The notes: a model not told the origin generated them from the letters alone. DNA of 64,000 nt from Garcia nutans (GCA_947685225.1 CANTUV010000072.1:558001-622000); one strand, 5' to 3'. Counted from the first letter of the stretch, positions 1-12,947 are shown. A program made the numbers and translations.

Positions 1-1965
1 AACCAATTTGTATTCGCTTATATGATCCTTATCAACTTAACTCATGCTTTAACAATATTACTATATACATATTCAATCATATACAGTTCTTATACAATTT
101 CTATTCATCACTTCATTTCTAATCCATCTACAATCTCTTATAATATAATTACATAGAACTTTTCATATGTGAATACTTTGAAACTCTAAATATAATATAA
201 TCATCAAGTTCAATACTCATTATAACAATTTCCACTGTCCAATATTACTCAAGCTCTTTCCATTCTCACTTCCATCACATAATCCATCTAGCTTTACACA
301 GTTCAAGACCTAATCTCTCTTAGGTCCACTAATACATATAACATTGTTTTTCCATATCACTAATTCTATAATTATACCACATATATCTTCATAAGCCATC
401 CTCATAATGTGATTCACAAATGTGTTTATATATCATAATTTCATTCATATTGGAAAACTCAATTCACATATCATATACATGTATACACTTAATTATATGC
501 TCTTATAGTATTTTCCTTTTTCATACATTCAATACAAATTTAGTGTTTATCATTTTCTTTTAAACACTATCCTTCTCATTCTTCCAATATGATATAAAGT
601 ATTTATTCACACTACAAACATATATATTCCGACTATAGTAACACTTCATATTCATCTCAGTCACATTCCCAATGTGACATCTCTTTCACTTTCGTCTTTA
701 AAAATATTTAGTACACTCCCATATTCATTCTTACCCTGTTCAGTAAAATGACTTAAAATAACTCATTTCTATTTACTTATCCACTTCCTTGATTATTTCA
801 AAACAAATTCTCATACTATCAATCACATTACTCAATTCATAATACTTCCATATGCAATACTAGTCATTTCACTTAGCTCATGCATTGCATATACAGTTAA
901 CTATCAATATCCCAATAATCTTTATCAAATTCCACTAAAACTTTAACTTCTCAATTTACTACTTCGTTTAAGCTTTAATTTGCCAAACTCATCTTTTCTA
1001 TCATCACTTTAAAAACATCTTACAAATATATATCACAAAGCAATATTAAAACATATAATTTCCACAATCATAAAGCTCACTTCAAAAATCTCAAATATCA
1101 CATATTATCACCATTACCATGAGCTTTCACAATATCCAAGCATCTCACATTTCTAACATTGAATTTACTATGCTCGCATTATAGTAACAATACTAAGTTA
1201 TATTCTTACTTAACCACTATCATCTCTTTTTCCTTTAAACACAACCTTAACTGTATACACATCCCAACTTTACATAATCACACTTTGTCTCTACTAAACA
1301 ACTCATTCAACATTCCACCATACTCTCCTCATTTAAATAACATAACTTTCAATTTTAACAATTTGATATCATTTCCGCTGTCTAGTAAATTCAACATTAG
1401 CAAAACCAACATAAACTTTATTATAAAGAGGTTCAAAGTATAGAAGAAAAAGTACATACTCTTATCTTGATTTGATTTTCAACTCATTTTCAAATTTATT
1501 CTCCTTTTCATTTCTTTATGTTTCAATTCATATTATGTCCTACATAATATTGCTCATAAACATCAACATTACATTCCATGTTGCACACAACATGACATTT
1601 TCATATGCATCATCAATATACATATATCATATTACATTTCACAATTAGTTTCTCATAATCAATTAGGCACTATGCCTCAATTATAATTCATTTCCAACAT
1701 CATTGTCAACAATCATAATTTCTCATCACATCAAAATAGTATACACATATATCATCAACTATATTGAACATCTCATATAACACAAATATTCTATAATTCA
1801 TATAATGCCACATCCGAGACCAACCTAGGTGTCAATGCATATGCATGTATTACAAATTTCATTTCAAAACTTTTCCTTTTTACTTTTATTTAAACTTTTC
1901 AAAAAAAAAATTTTTTTCTCACTTAGGCCGAGAATCTCGAACCTAAGCTCTGATACCAAAATAAT
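1..1965 (-). mobile_element. Element F, internal region of a non-coding LTR retrotransposon (LARD type), partial
   Basis: Very AT-rich sequence with no reading frame resembling gag or pol. It matches, stretch after stretch, the internal region of complete element B at 41.8-43.7 kb, for example the block with 'caagacctaatctctcttaggt' features at about 305 and 42,130. It ends in a leader containing a hairpin (CTTAGG...CCTAAG, 1,923-1,948) and a primer-binding site directly before the LTR. Two copies that are equally non-coding suggest a true large retrotransposon derivative rather than one decayed element. The window starts inside it, so its other LTR is not seen. Element identity is sure from the match to B; the LARD label is inference. 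Confidence 0.7.
1947..1958 (-). other. Primer-binding site of element F (tRNA-iMet type)
   Basis: On the minus strand this reads TGGTATCAGAGC, the standard complement of the 3' end of plant initiator Met tRNA. It lies 7 bases from the LTR edge at 1,966. The same 12-mer sits next to the LTRs of A, B and E1, and with one change in C. Confidence 0.85.
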
Positions 1966-3152
1966 TGTAACACCCCGATACCCTATATAAGTACTATGCG
2001 TATACCTAGTATACATACAGTAAATATATAAAGTATAAGGATGTCACTTTTCGTTACCTTTTAAAAACCTGTAACAGAGTTCAAACCATAATACATTAAT
2101 TTAAATAACATTTACAAAATCATTATCTTTATCAAAAACTTCATTTATACATATAAATACTCTCTCGTCAGAAATACATCATAATTAAAGTTTATACATG
2201 TATGCATTACCCTCTAGTTGGTCTCGACAAACTTTACTCTTCTTGTGGCATAACAAAAGACTTCATATCTTCCATCTATATACCTGCGCGAATAAACACC
2301 CGCGCTAAGCCCGAGAGCTTAGTAGTCCAACTATAAAATATAAACATATAGTATAGAAGTATTGACATATAATGATACATCAATTCAATATATAATTAGT
2401 TCTTATCATATCTTCTTTTCTTTTTAATTTCATCTTTAATATATCCTAGCTAATTTCAAATATGATGTGCATATATACATAATATTATCACCAACCCCAA
2501 TGCATCACCAATACTCAAAACCAATATATTAATACCCCTACATTATATATACCATACCAATCATTATTGCAATACACAAATTATATATCATACATTTACA
2601 ATAAAGACAACCTTTATCATCAACCACAATTCATTTACATATTACACTTAATAACATTATATTATTCACAATTCACCAAGCATAATTCATTATTAATACT
2701 CACAATCAATATTTCAATACTTGCAATTCACATTGACAATAAAGACAGACTCGGGCCCAAAACCCTAATATGTTATTCAAAGTTCAGAGTTACTGCTTTG
2801 GTTCATAGTCACAATCATCACGCCCGTAGGCAATGTATATACATGTATCTCTATCCATGGATAGTGTAACAGACCCAGTCTCTTGGACCATCAACTCAAC
2901 ACATATGAGGAGATCCTCAACCCGGCAAGACTGTTACAAATCATATATCTCATATTCACAATTCTCATAGTGTAACAGACCCAGTCTCTTGGACCATCAA
3001 CTCAACACATATGAGGAGATCCTCAACCCGGCAAGACTGTTACCTTTCATCATTTCTTAGGCATGCCACCCAAATCCAGAACTCTGAAACTGAATAACAT
3101 ATTAAACAAACAATTCATTTATTATTTCATTATCAATCTCATCATCAATTAG
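1966..3152 (-). mobile_element. Element F, truncated LTR
   Basis: Starts TGTAACACCCC like the LTRs of B, C and D and is read here from its 3' end (minus orientation). It contains the shared folded core: hairpin GCGCG/CGCGC with CTAAGC/GCTTAG at 2,286-2,322, inverted arms at 2,766-2,791 and 3,080-3,104, and an identical 72-bp GTAACAG...CTGTTAC module repeated twice. Homology to the B LTR stops at about 3,152, where the sequence passes straight into the protease region of element A. About 1.8 kb of LTR is therefore missing. Related to, but not the same as, the LTRs of B and D. Confidence 0.8.
2866..3043. repeat. Two identical 72-bp GTAACAG...CTGTTAC modules in LTR F
   Basis: Copies at 2,866-2,937 and 2,972-3,043 are identical as read. 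Each starts GTAACAG and ends CTGTTAC, so each can fold with a perfect 7-bp terminal stem. The same duplication, slightly diverged, is in solo LTR D at 13,309-13,380 and 13,415-13,486. Confidence 0.9.
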
Positions 3153-4708
3153 GCCAATAAACTTTTGCTGACAGTCTACCATAGCCCCATGCCTGGATAA
3201 CCAATCCATTCCTAAAATCAAAATATATTCCGTGAAAGGCATCTCAATTAGATCACCAATAAACTCTTTGTCCTGAACCACAACCGGGCTATCTTGGTGC
3301 ACCTTGCTAACCACAACACTATGCCCTAAAGGATTTGTCATCAAAACATCAAATCCTAGGGACTCTGAATGCAAATCACTCACAGGCAAGATTGATGCAC
3401 TAATGTATGAATGAGTTGAGCCAAGATCTATCAATCCAAGAACTTAAGTACCGAATAAAGAAAAAGTACCAGCAAGAACGGCTTAAGCATCTAGTTGCCT
3501 CTGCATCACATATACCCACTGCGATAGCCCTGCCTCATCTGATCTACCTCTTATTGTAGAATCTCCTCTCTGACCAGACCTTGATCTACCACCCCTACCA
3601 AAGCCTCTGCTACTACGATCTACTCTAACATTGGATTGAGAAGCTGCAGTATCCGTCTGTCTATCCTCTGGTGGCTCAGGACAATCTCTGAGAAAGTGAT
3701 CTGGCGATCCAAATGTGTAACACACTACTGGTGCACCTTTCCTCCAGCAGACACCCCCGTGTGCCCTACCACAATGGACATAGGTATATGGAACTGGCCT
3801 CTGAACTACTAGGGTCGGAGCACTAGCCACTAAAACTGTAGGTCTCTGCTACTGTACAAACTTGCCAGACTTCCTCTGGCTTCTACAAAATCTTTAAAAA
3901 TATCCCCCTCGGCCTCTCTTCACTGATGAAGACCTTGCCTTACTCTAGGGTCTCCTAGCTCTGGTCTCCTCAACTCTAGCAGCTGCTGCAAGACCCTGTG
4001 CTCTCTCAACACTCCTGGCAGCTGATACCGGGAGCCTACTATAATGCACATGATAGAGGGTCTCAACCCCTTCTCAAACCTCCGATACCAATCAATCTCA
4101 TCATAAATGATCCCACCAGCATGCTGGCTCAGCCAAATAAACTCTATCTCATACTCCAACACTGTCCTGATATCCTGCCTCAAACTCAAAAACTCTATCT
4201 TCTTCGCATCCTTATACTCTCTCAGAGTATACTTCTTCTTGAATTCCCGTAGGAAATCATCATAGGTCAGAATTGGTGGATCATCCAAAGCATGTCAAAC
4301 CATCTTCCACCAATCATATGCTTCCCTTTGCAGAAGATATCTGGCATAATCAAACTTCTCCTCTAGAGTAGTCTACAGCTGGATGAACACTCTCTGGACT
4401 CTGTCTAGCCACTGGTCTGCTACAGCAGGGTCTGTAGTACCAATAAAGTCCTCAGCTCCAAACTTCCTCAGTTTATCATACTTCCTTGTCAGCAACTGCG
4501 GCTGCGGTGGCGGTGGTTGAACTGGAGCCTGCCTCAACAGCTCCACCATATGCCATACCCAGCCCAACGAAATCTCATTAGCTGTTGGTCTCTCTGGCAT
4601 AGAAGCAGGTTCCTCTCTAGCTATCTCAGCTCTAACTCTATCTCTACCCTCACCAGGAGTCACACTCTCTGCACTACCCTCTGCAGACTGATGCGTCTGA
4701 GATGCCAT
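3153..4708 (-). pseudogene. Element A gag and protease, truncated (Ty3/gypsy, Tekay type)
   Basis: Reading on the minus strand from the ATG at 4,708: a Gag N-terminus matching that of E1 and C, the retrotransposon Gag core (around 3,920-4,288, FLREFKKKYTLREYKDAKK), a basic region with a CCHC-like zinc knuckle (3,483-3,830), then a pepsin-like retroviral-type protease with active site DLGSTHSYIS (about 3,400-3,430). The frame is broken by stops and shifts between these blocks, so no full polyprotein is made. Just after the protease motif MDWLSRHGAMVDCQ the homology ends at 3,153, and reverse transcriptase, RNase H and integrase are absent. The gene lies 170 bp inside its 5' LTR, as expected for this family. 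Confidence 0.85.
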
Positions 4709-4860
4709 AACTATCTATATATGCAAATACAGCAGAAATTGCCACATTGGAGATCAAAAACTGCCAGTGCTAATGTATGTATCATAATTAAAAACCATAT
4801 TTAAAAAATCTCCATTTCCTTTCTCTCACAAGCCACCTAGGTTAAGAATCTCAAACCTAG

Positions 4861-4872
4861 GCTCTGATACCA
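4861..4872 (-). other. Primer-binding site of element A (tRNA-iMet type)
   Basis: Minus strand reads TGGTATCAGAGC, 7 bases from the LTR edge at 4,880. Confidence 0.85.
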
Positions 4873-4879
4873 AAATAAA

Positions 4880-7579
4880 TGTAACACCCTTATACCCTAT
4901 ATGCATATAATACATACACCCAACATATGTAATATATGAATATATGGTATAAGAATGTCATAACCCATTTTAATAAAAATCTTACTTTTCGAATCTGTAT
5001 AAACTTAAATCATTTAATTGATATAATTTAAATAATAAATAAAATATTACTTGCTAAAACTTATACATACCTTCATTATAAAATTTTTATCCAAACTTTC
5101 TTGATAGTTTGCGATATATATATACATCAAAATATAATATAAAATACATGAAGTCAAAATGTATAAAAATATAAAATATGTACATGCTGGCAGTTTATCT
5201 CTGATCTTGATGTCCAACAATCAACTCTACACTCAAGATCTTAAGCCTAGACCCGACTCGGTCTAGATGAACTCTCCGAATCAACCGGATCTACCTTGTC
5301 ACCTACACGATGAATCACAATCATGCTAAGCCAAAAGTCTAGCAATACAAACTTTGATAACAATAAAGTTCAAATGCAATGCCATTGCACAATGCATATG
5401 GATATTATATCTCACATCACTTTATCTTCACATGTTTCTCAATTGTTCCACAATTCATAATTCACATAAACACAGACACAAGCATGGGCCGAAAGGATCT
5501 CATATGCTATTCAAATTTCAGAGTTACTATTTTGGTCCAAGTTAACACCATGTGTCTAGCTCCGAAGGTAAATTAAGTAATTGCTTAAAAGCTAGCCTTG
5601 AAGGCAGATCATATCACAATGAGGATAACCTCCTATGTAACATCCCAACTAGGCTTTAAGGGCCAAGCTCATCCCAACTTCAAGGGACTGCTACATTATA
5701 GGCATGCCACCAAACACAAAACTCTAAAAATTGAATAACATACTAGGCACACAATTATTTCATATTTCCATTATCAATCCATTTTCTCATGATAAAGCTA
5801 CGCACATTGCCTCATTTATCTAATTTAAATCAACATTATTATATAATCATAATGTATCACATTTTATACAAACTAGCCATTACCAATGGCTTTACATAAT
5901 ATCTTCAATGTATACCCAACAAAACACATTACCTAAATATTTTGGGTCATTTTCATATTTTGCACATAGTTACATTTCATTCAATTTAGCCATTAACAAT
6001 GGCTTTTCACATTACATATAATGCTTTTATGACAATACACAAGTCATAGCATATTACTCATGCATAAATAATATAGTAAGTAACTTGATACATTTTTCAA
6101 CCAAAATGTGTTAAGTCCAAATGTCATGCAAATGTAATCAATTATTCAAAATTTGTACTTACCTCTAAAAGCAATAAAACAAGTTCAAACACCACTTTCA
6201 ACCTTCTCTTCCAAGATATCCCTCAACACTTGGATTAGGCAACTCAAGTCTCCTCAAAGTCTAAACCAAATGTGATTATAAATAATCACTTAGTAACACT
6301 TAAAGACATATACATAACCTCTCAACACAAGGATAAGAAACACAAAGAAAAATAAGGAAAAAAACTATCTAGGGCAAAATCTACAAATGACACGCTCAAC
6401 AACACGGGCGTATCAATGACCGTGCCCTAAACCCACAAGATAGAAGCTTTGACACGCTCAGTGATATGGGCGTGTCAATGACCGTGTCCTTAGCTCTGTA
6501 TTATAGCAGATAAGACGCATCCAAAGACATGGGTGTGTCCCTGCCCGTGCCAAAACTCCTACATCACAGTAGCTATTACACACTCAGTGACATGGGCGTG
6601 TCCCTGCACGTGTCAATACTATAACATTACAGAAGCTGTGACACACTCAGTGACATGGGCGTGTCACTCTACGTGTTACTAATACTAAAAATAGAACCAT
6701 CGACATACCCAAAGACATGATCGTGTCACCGGGCGTGTCAGGCCAAAATCCTGATATCAACACATATTTGTCACATCCAAAGTTATCTTTCTTTTCCCTT
6801 TCCAACTCTATTCAAACTTAACCAAATCCATCATTTTACTATAAAATACTTGTATATATATCAAAACAACTCAATTAAAAGCAAAATACACAATTTAAAA
6901 CCATGACTTGACAACTCAAAAGTTACATAACCCAAAATTCTTACTCTCTTCACCAAACTTAACCATTTCTTCAATCCAACCCTAAAATCATAGTTAACTA
7001 CTCAAAACAACTTCATACATACCAATACCAACCATTGAAACAAACTACACCAAACATTCAATTCACACATATGCAAACTTTCATAGAAAATCAAGGAAAC
7101 AAGTTAGAAACTGACCAAATATGGAGAAAATCCCCAAAACTCCAACTTGTACACTTGAAATCCTTCAATAACTTGAGCTTGGAAGAGACAAATCCTTCCT
7201 TCCCTCTAATGGAGAAAACCGCCCTTCAATGGAGAAAGAAGAAGAAGATGATGATCCATACTCATCTCTATCGAACAACTATACTTTTAACCACATAATT
7301 TTTCACTTTAATTATCCACCAAGTAAAATATATTATTACTTAATTAATATCAAAAATCATCTTCCACTAACTATACAATTTACTTTTCAATAATTTAAAA
7401 TAACCTTTGACCAATTTAAAATATTGACTTATATATGTTATGTATATCTACATATATATATCATATACACATTTCATTTTTTCACTTAAATATATTTTTT
7501 ATTTATTTTATTTATTTTTTTATTAAATCATTTATTTAATTTCTAAAAATTAAAATTTTTAATTTTTTGGGATATTACA
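4880..7579 (-). mobile_element. Element A 5' LTR (Ty3/gypsy, Tekay type)
   Basis: Bounded by TGTAACACCC (left) and GATATTACA (right), the usual TG...CA ends in minus orientation, 2.7 kb. Its PBS and gag lie to the left. It carries a decayed version of the paired-hairpin core near 5,305-5,355, the inverted arms (about 5,500-5,525 and 5,715-5,740), and a palindrome cassette with GACACG...CGTGTC at 6,388-6,745. Immediately right of it the LINE endonuclease sequence resumes, so A inserted into that LINE. The 3' LTR is lost, so no target-site duplication can be tested (the right flank would give GAACC). ORF-like stretches inside are chance frames. Confidence 0.85.
6388..6745. repeat. CACG/CGTG palindrome cassette in LTR A
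   Basis: About six degenerate repeats of a unit with GACACG or GACACA, then an AGTGACATGGGCGTGTC-like core, spaced roughly 60-70 bp. GACACG at 6,451-6,456 pairs with CGTGTC at 6,471-6,476. Comparable cassettes occur mid-LTR in B, C and D. Confidence 0.75.
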
Positions 7580-8161
7580 GAACCAACCCACGTTTTTCCA
7601 ATTGAGAGAGTAAATCATTGAAATCACCTATCACACACCAAGGTAATTGAAATTTCAGATGGAGAGCTCGTGAGTAATATCCCTCCACCATTGCGAATAC
7701 TATCTACTACAAAACAACCTTCAAACCCCAAACTCTTTTTGACCATCTCCACTTGATCCCTATTAACCATAGTTTCTATGAGGAACACAAAAGTGGGACA
7801 CTTAGAAAGGACTAGGTCCTTTAACACATGAATTGTACGTGGGTTCCCAAGCCCACGACAATTCTAGGCTAGTGTACTCATTGGGCCTGGCGGGTCTGGA
7901 CCCCCCAGATCCCGCCCCAACAACATTTGATACATCAACAGTAACCAACATATTATTAGGCTATTGAGTTGTACATACACTCGAAGTTTCATCATGTATG
8001 CGATGATGTTTTACTTCCATTTAAAAACCATGCTCATATGACATGGCAAGATCAGAGTCTCCACCTGAAGGCAGTTGCCCATGTTCAACCAACACATTAA
8101 GGGGAGTTATAGAATGTGTAGAGACATTCCTACCCATGTTTCCCAAATTGTTTGCCACATC
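7580..8161 (-). pseudogene. LINE (L1 type), second half: ORF1 tail and start of endonuclease
   Basis: Minus strand. At 7,624-7,827 the protein reads like the N-terminal part of a plant LINE endonuclease (TFVFLIETMV...VEMVKKSLGFEGCFVVDS..GGGILL), with the catalytic-type Glu in 'ETM'. It continues after a stop into WCVIGDFNDLLSQ-like sequence, the conserved GDFN motif of the APE-type endonuclease, up to 7,580, where element A cuts it off. The part at 7,830-8,161 is the linker from ORF1, whose first half lies at 21,491-22,326 beyond element E1. The downstream reverse transcriptase is not in the window. Confidence 0.8.
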
Positions 8162-8560
8162 TGTAACATCTTAAAATTTTTAAAAATTTTTAATTTTTGG
8201 AAAATTGGATAAAATAAATTATAATTTAAAATGATAAATTAAATTAATGGTTTTAAATGAAAATTGAAGGGATTTTAAATGAAAAAGTGGAGTATATATG
8301 TGATATATATGCAAAATATACATAACATATATAAAAGTCAACACTTTTTAAAAGAAAGGGGTATTTTGGTAATTAAATCTTATAAATTCAAAATTAATAA
8401 AATTATTCAAAAAAATTATTTTTGAATGGAAGAGGAAAATTAGGACTTTTAATTTATTAAAAAAATAATTAAATAATTAAATATTAAATTATTTTAATAT
8501 ATAAATATATATATATATATATGGTTTAAAAAAAAGATGAAAGGAAAAGAAATATTAAAG

Positions 8561-8599
8561 TCTTCTTCTTCTTCTTCTTCTTCTTCTTCTTCTTCTTCT
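8561..8599. repeat. (CTT)n microsatellite
   Basis: About 13 CTT/TTC units in the 5' LTR of E1; the matching site in the 3' LTR (about 18,866-18,885) is shorter, showing slippage after insertion. Confidence 0.95.
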
Positions 8600-9955
8600 C
8601 TTTCCTTTGGCCGAAATTCCATGGGAGCTAGATCAAGGATTCTACTTCTTCCATACTTCATAAATTAAAGAAATTAACAAGTTGCAAGTGGATTTTTGGT
8701 GATCTCCACCAAAATTAGTAAGTTTCCATCTCTTTTCTTTGAATTCCTTGGAAATTTGGATTATGTGAGTTTTGAGATTTTGATGTAGTATGTTATAATT
8801 GTTGGAATTGGTGTGTATGATGTTATTTTGGGTAGTTAAAAATGATTCTAAGGTTAGATTGAAGAGATGGCAGAGTTTGGTTAAAGAATGGTGAAGAGAG
8901 AGAATTTAGGGTTATAGATTTTTGGGGTTTTGAAAACATGAACTTTAATTGTGCAAATTAGTTCTAAATGAGTTGTTTTGATTCATAAACAAGTATTTGA
9001 GTTTGATAATGGAAATGGAGATTTAGGATTTTGGAAAAGTGATTTTCCAAAGTGGCTGAGTTGTGTGATTTTATTTGTTTAATCAAGTTGTTTAGTGTTA
9101 AAAGTGATGAATATAAGCTTGGAATGAGTAGTGGATTGTGTTGGAATGGAAAACCTTCAACGGGAGAAGGTTATGCCATTTTTGAGATTTTGTGTATAAG
9201 AGTGTATTTTTATAATGTAAATGATTTAAAGGTATTAAAATATGTTTTTAATAATATAAATAAACTTAAAACACTAATTAATTGTAGTAGAATGGAATTC
9301 CAATGTTGAAGTAAGGAAAGGCTAAATTTTTTGAAAGTTTGTAGGAGTGATGTGTAATTATGGTTTAATGTTGGAAATGCCATTAAATGTGATACTAAAT
9401 GATTATTTGCTATCACATTTGGTTTAAGCATTGAGGGAGGTTGATTTGCTTCATCCAAGTGGTGAAGGGCAAGTTAGAAAGATTGGATTGAAGGTTGTTT
9501 TTAGCTTGCTTTGGGTTGCTAGTGGAGGTATGTACAAACTTTGAATATAATGTTTATATTTGCATAACATTTGGAATTAACACATTTTGGTTGGAAAATG
9601 TGTTAAGTTACTTGGTTCATTGATTGTGTATGAATAATATGTTATGACATTTGTAATGTCATATATGGGTTAAATGCATTGTGAAAAGCTATTGATAATG
9701 GCTAAATTGTGTAATATGTGAAATATGCATATTATGTGAAAATACCCAAAGTAATTGGGTAATGTGTTGTGAATGCGAAAATGAGATATGTGGAATGATG
9801 AAACGAATTGATATTGATAAAAATGAGAAAAGTGAGAAAGATGTGAAAAATGAGAAAAGTGAGAAAAAAATGTGAAAATAAGGCAATGTGCCTAGATTGA
9901 ATATGTGAAAATGAGAAAGAGATTAATAATGAGAAATATGAATAAATTGTGTGCC

Positions 9956-10520
9956 TAGTATATTATTCAATTTTCAGAGTTTTGGGTTTGGCGACATACC
10001 TATGATTGCCTACGAGCTATACACTGGAATGGTGAAAAGATTGGGTCGTAGGCTAGGCCAACTGATAAATATGATGTTTTTGGGGTGAATAGACTGGGTC
10101 GTAAGCCTCAAAAACTGTAGCAGTCTAGCCAGATTGAGGACCAAGATACTGGGCCTAAGGGTCTAGCCAGGTTGAGGTCCAAGAGACTGGGGCTGTTACA
10201 TTATCCATATATATATATTGCCTACGGGGCTAGACACATGGTGTCATTATGGACCAAAGCAGTAACTCTGAAATTTGAATAGCATATTAGATCCTTTTTG
10301 GGCCTATGCTTATCTTTGTTTTAATATGAATTATGAATTATGATACAATTGAGTAATATAATGTTATGAGTTGTGCTTATGAAATATTTGAAAAATATAA
10401 GAAAGTGGATTGATGTGACATCTATATGCATTGTGCATTTGGTATTGAATTGAGTTATATTGTTATTATCAAAGTTTGTACCACTAGGCTTCAGCTTAGC
10501 GCGACTGTTTCCATCGCACA
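9956..10520 (+). other. Folded LTR core of E1 (inverted arms plus paired hairpins)
   Basis: Arms of 26 nt at 9,956-9,981 and 10,264-10,289 are inverted copies (about 23 of 26 positions). Then come hairpin CTAGGC-TTCA-GCTTAG (10,484-10,499, one G-T pair) and a second stem starting at 10,499 (GCGCGA against TCGCAC, one mismatch). In the 3' LTR the second stem is a perfect GTGCGAT...ATCGCAC (20,840-20,860). The arrangement recurs in all LTR families here. Confidence 0.7.
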
Positions 10521-11149
10521 GGTGACAAGGTAGACCCAGTTGAGCCAGAGAGTTCTTCTAGACCATATCGGGTCTAGACTTGTAGTTGAGCTTGCTGAGT
10601 TGCTATTGAGATCAGAAACACTACCAGCAGCATTTATATATTTTTATGTTATAATACATTTTGAGTATTATGCATAATATATTATGCTTTGAATTTTACG
10701 TATTTTATATTATAAAGAATGTTTGGGTCAATGTATTTGAAGTAGGAGAGTAAGTGTGTTTTAAATTATATATATATATATATATGTTTGAGAAACATGG
10801 TGAAATTGAGAAGTATAGTTGAGATGGTGATTTGAAATTATTTGGGAGTATTTTCTTTTTGCAGGTTGTGTTTTGATAAATTTTGGGATGTCCAAAATAC
10901 AGACAAAACTCTAGCGAATTTTTCCAAAAGATTTTTATATATATTATTTATTTTGGGTTCTTATAACAAGTAAAGAATATTTATATTCTATTTAAATTTT
11001 ATATATTTAGAATTTGAAATTTTAAATTGGAAATGTGAAAATTTTTTATTAAACCGGTCTGTGACATTTTTGTACCGTATATGGGTATTTTACATATGCT
11101 GAAAATATTTATTGTACGTATATAGGGTATAAGGGTGTTACATTTGTTT

Positions 11150-11161
11150 TGGTATCAGAGC
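11150..11161 (+). other. Primer-binding site of element E1 (tRNA-iMet type)
   Basis: TGGTATCAGAGC, 7 bases after the 5' LTR end at 11,142. Confidence 0.9.
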
Positions 11162-11311
11162 CTAGGTTTGAGGTTCTCGACTTAGGTGGGATGATAGAGA
11201 GAGAAAATGGGGGATTTGAAAATAGTTTTTAATTGTAGTACATGCATTGGCACTGGCAATTTCTGATCTCTGATATAGTATTTTTTGCTTTATTTGCAGA
11301 TATAGGTAATT

Positions 11312-12531
11312 ATGGCATCTCGGCCGCATCAGGCTGCTGAGGGTAGTGCAGAGAGTGTGGCTCCAGATGAGGGTTGAGGTGGAACTAGATTTGTATCTGC
11401 TGGTGAGGCGTCTGTTTCTATGTTTGTGAGACCAGTAGCTGATAGGATTTCGCCTGGCTGGGTATGGCATATGGTAGAGTTGTTGAGGCAGGCTCCAGTT
11501 CCACAGCCGCAGTTGCCGGTGAGGCAGTATGATAAACTGAGAAAGTATGGAGCTGAGGACTTTGTTGGTACTACAGACCCTGCTATAGCAAAGCAGTGGC
11601 TAGACCGAGTTTAGAGGATATTTATTCAGTTACAGGCTAGTCCAGAAGAGAAGTTTGATTATGCCAGATCTCTTCTGTAGAGAGATGCATATGATTGGTA
11701 GAAGACGGTTCCACATGCTCTGAATGATCCACTAGTCCTGACCTATAATGATTTCCTGCGGGAATTTGAGCAGAAGTATACTCCGAGAGAGTATAAAGAT
11801 GCAAAGAAGATGGAGTTCCTGAGACTGAGACAGGATACCAGGACAATGACCGAGTATGAGATCGAGTTTATCTGGTTGAGTCACTATGCTGGTGGAATCA
11901 TTTCTGACGAGTTTGACAGGTGTAGGAGGTTTGAGGAGGGACTGAGACCCTCTATCATGTGCATCATTGCAAGCTCTTGGTATCAGGATTTCTCCTAGTT
12001 AGTTGCAGCTGCCAGGAGTGTTAAGAGGGCACAGAGTCTTACAGCAGCTGCAAGGGTTGAGGAGACCAGAGTTAGGAGACCCCAGAGTGGGCAGTGTCTT
12101 CATCAGTGAAGAGAGGCCAAGGGGGATATTTTCAGAGGTTTCGTAGGAGTCAGGGCCAGTTTGGCAGGTTAGTACAGCAACAGAGACAGAGATAGAGACC
12201 TGCAGTTTCAGTGGCTAGTGCTCCGACTCCAGTGGCTCAGAGACCTACTCCACCTACTTGCATTCATTATGGTAGAGTTCATGAGGGTGTTTACTGGTGG
12301 AGAAGTGCTTTGGGAGTGTTTTTTAGATGTGGGTCGTCAGACCATTTTAGAGGTTAGGCAGGCAAATACTGCAGCTTCTCGACCTAGTGTCAGAGGGGGT
12401 CGACCTGGGTTTAGTCAGAGAGGAGGCTCTACATCCGGAGGCAGTAGGCCAAATGAGGTTGGACCATCTCAGCGGGTTTATGTGATGCAGAGGCAGCCAT
12501 ATGCTTCAGCCGTCATTGCGGGTACATTTTT
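11312..12531 (+). pseudogene. Element E1 gag (nonsense-riddled)
   Basis: ATG at 11,312 (MASRPHQAAEGSAES) aligns with the Gag starts of A (MASQTHQSAEGSAES) and C (MTSQSRQSVEGSAES). The Gag core runs through about 11,500-12,060 (FLREFEQKYTPREYKDAKKMEF; YEIEFIWLSHYAGGI). Compared with C and A, several stops are single changes of C to T or G to A: CAG to TAG in FIQL-type, LLQRD and DLSQL positions, and TGG to TAG in the DWWK motif. The zinc-knuckle region (about 12,250-12,350) is frameshifted. Homology runs to 12,531, where solo LTR D is inserted in the Gag-protease junction. Confidence 0.85.
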
Positions 12532-12947
12532 TGTAACACCCCCACACCTAATACATACACACTACTTACACCACAAAGTAGTATACATGTATCGAATATA
12601 GGAATGCTACGGATTTTATTAACATTTAAAATATTTTATATAATACCATCATCTTTCTCATATACATTACAGAAAATAAGTCATCAATTTGTAATATAAC
12701 ACAAAATTGATATATAAATACATTTAGTTAATACGCAGCGGAATATAGAAAATATTTACATATATAAAAGCATTTGAATACGTATTTACAATTATACATA
12801 TATTTACATTATAAACAAAACTTTTCAAAATATAAAGAAGTAGTACATGATTGGCAAATCTCCTCTGATCTTTAAGTCCCAATAACCACTCTTCAATGTC
12901 TACTCTCACTGGGTCTCGAAGAACTCTCGGGTTCAACTCTATTACCT

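Larger units (their letters stand above)
8162..11142 (+). mobile_element. Element E1 5' LTR (Ty3/gypsy, Tekay type)
   Basis: Starts TGTAACATC and ends GGGTGTTACA, 2,981 bp, matching the 3' LTR at 18,467-21,490 along its length with moderate divergence. Flanked on the outside by ACATC (8,157-8,161), the same five bases that follow the 3' LTR (21,491-21,495), a perfect target-site duplication. Contains a (CTT)n run at 8,561-8,599, inverted arms at 9,956-9,981 and 10,264-10,289, and the paired hairpins at 10,484-10,519. E1 is in plus orientation, opposite to A, B, C, D and F. Confidence 0.95.
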
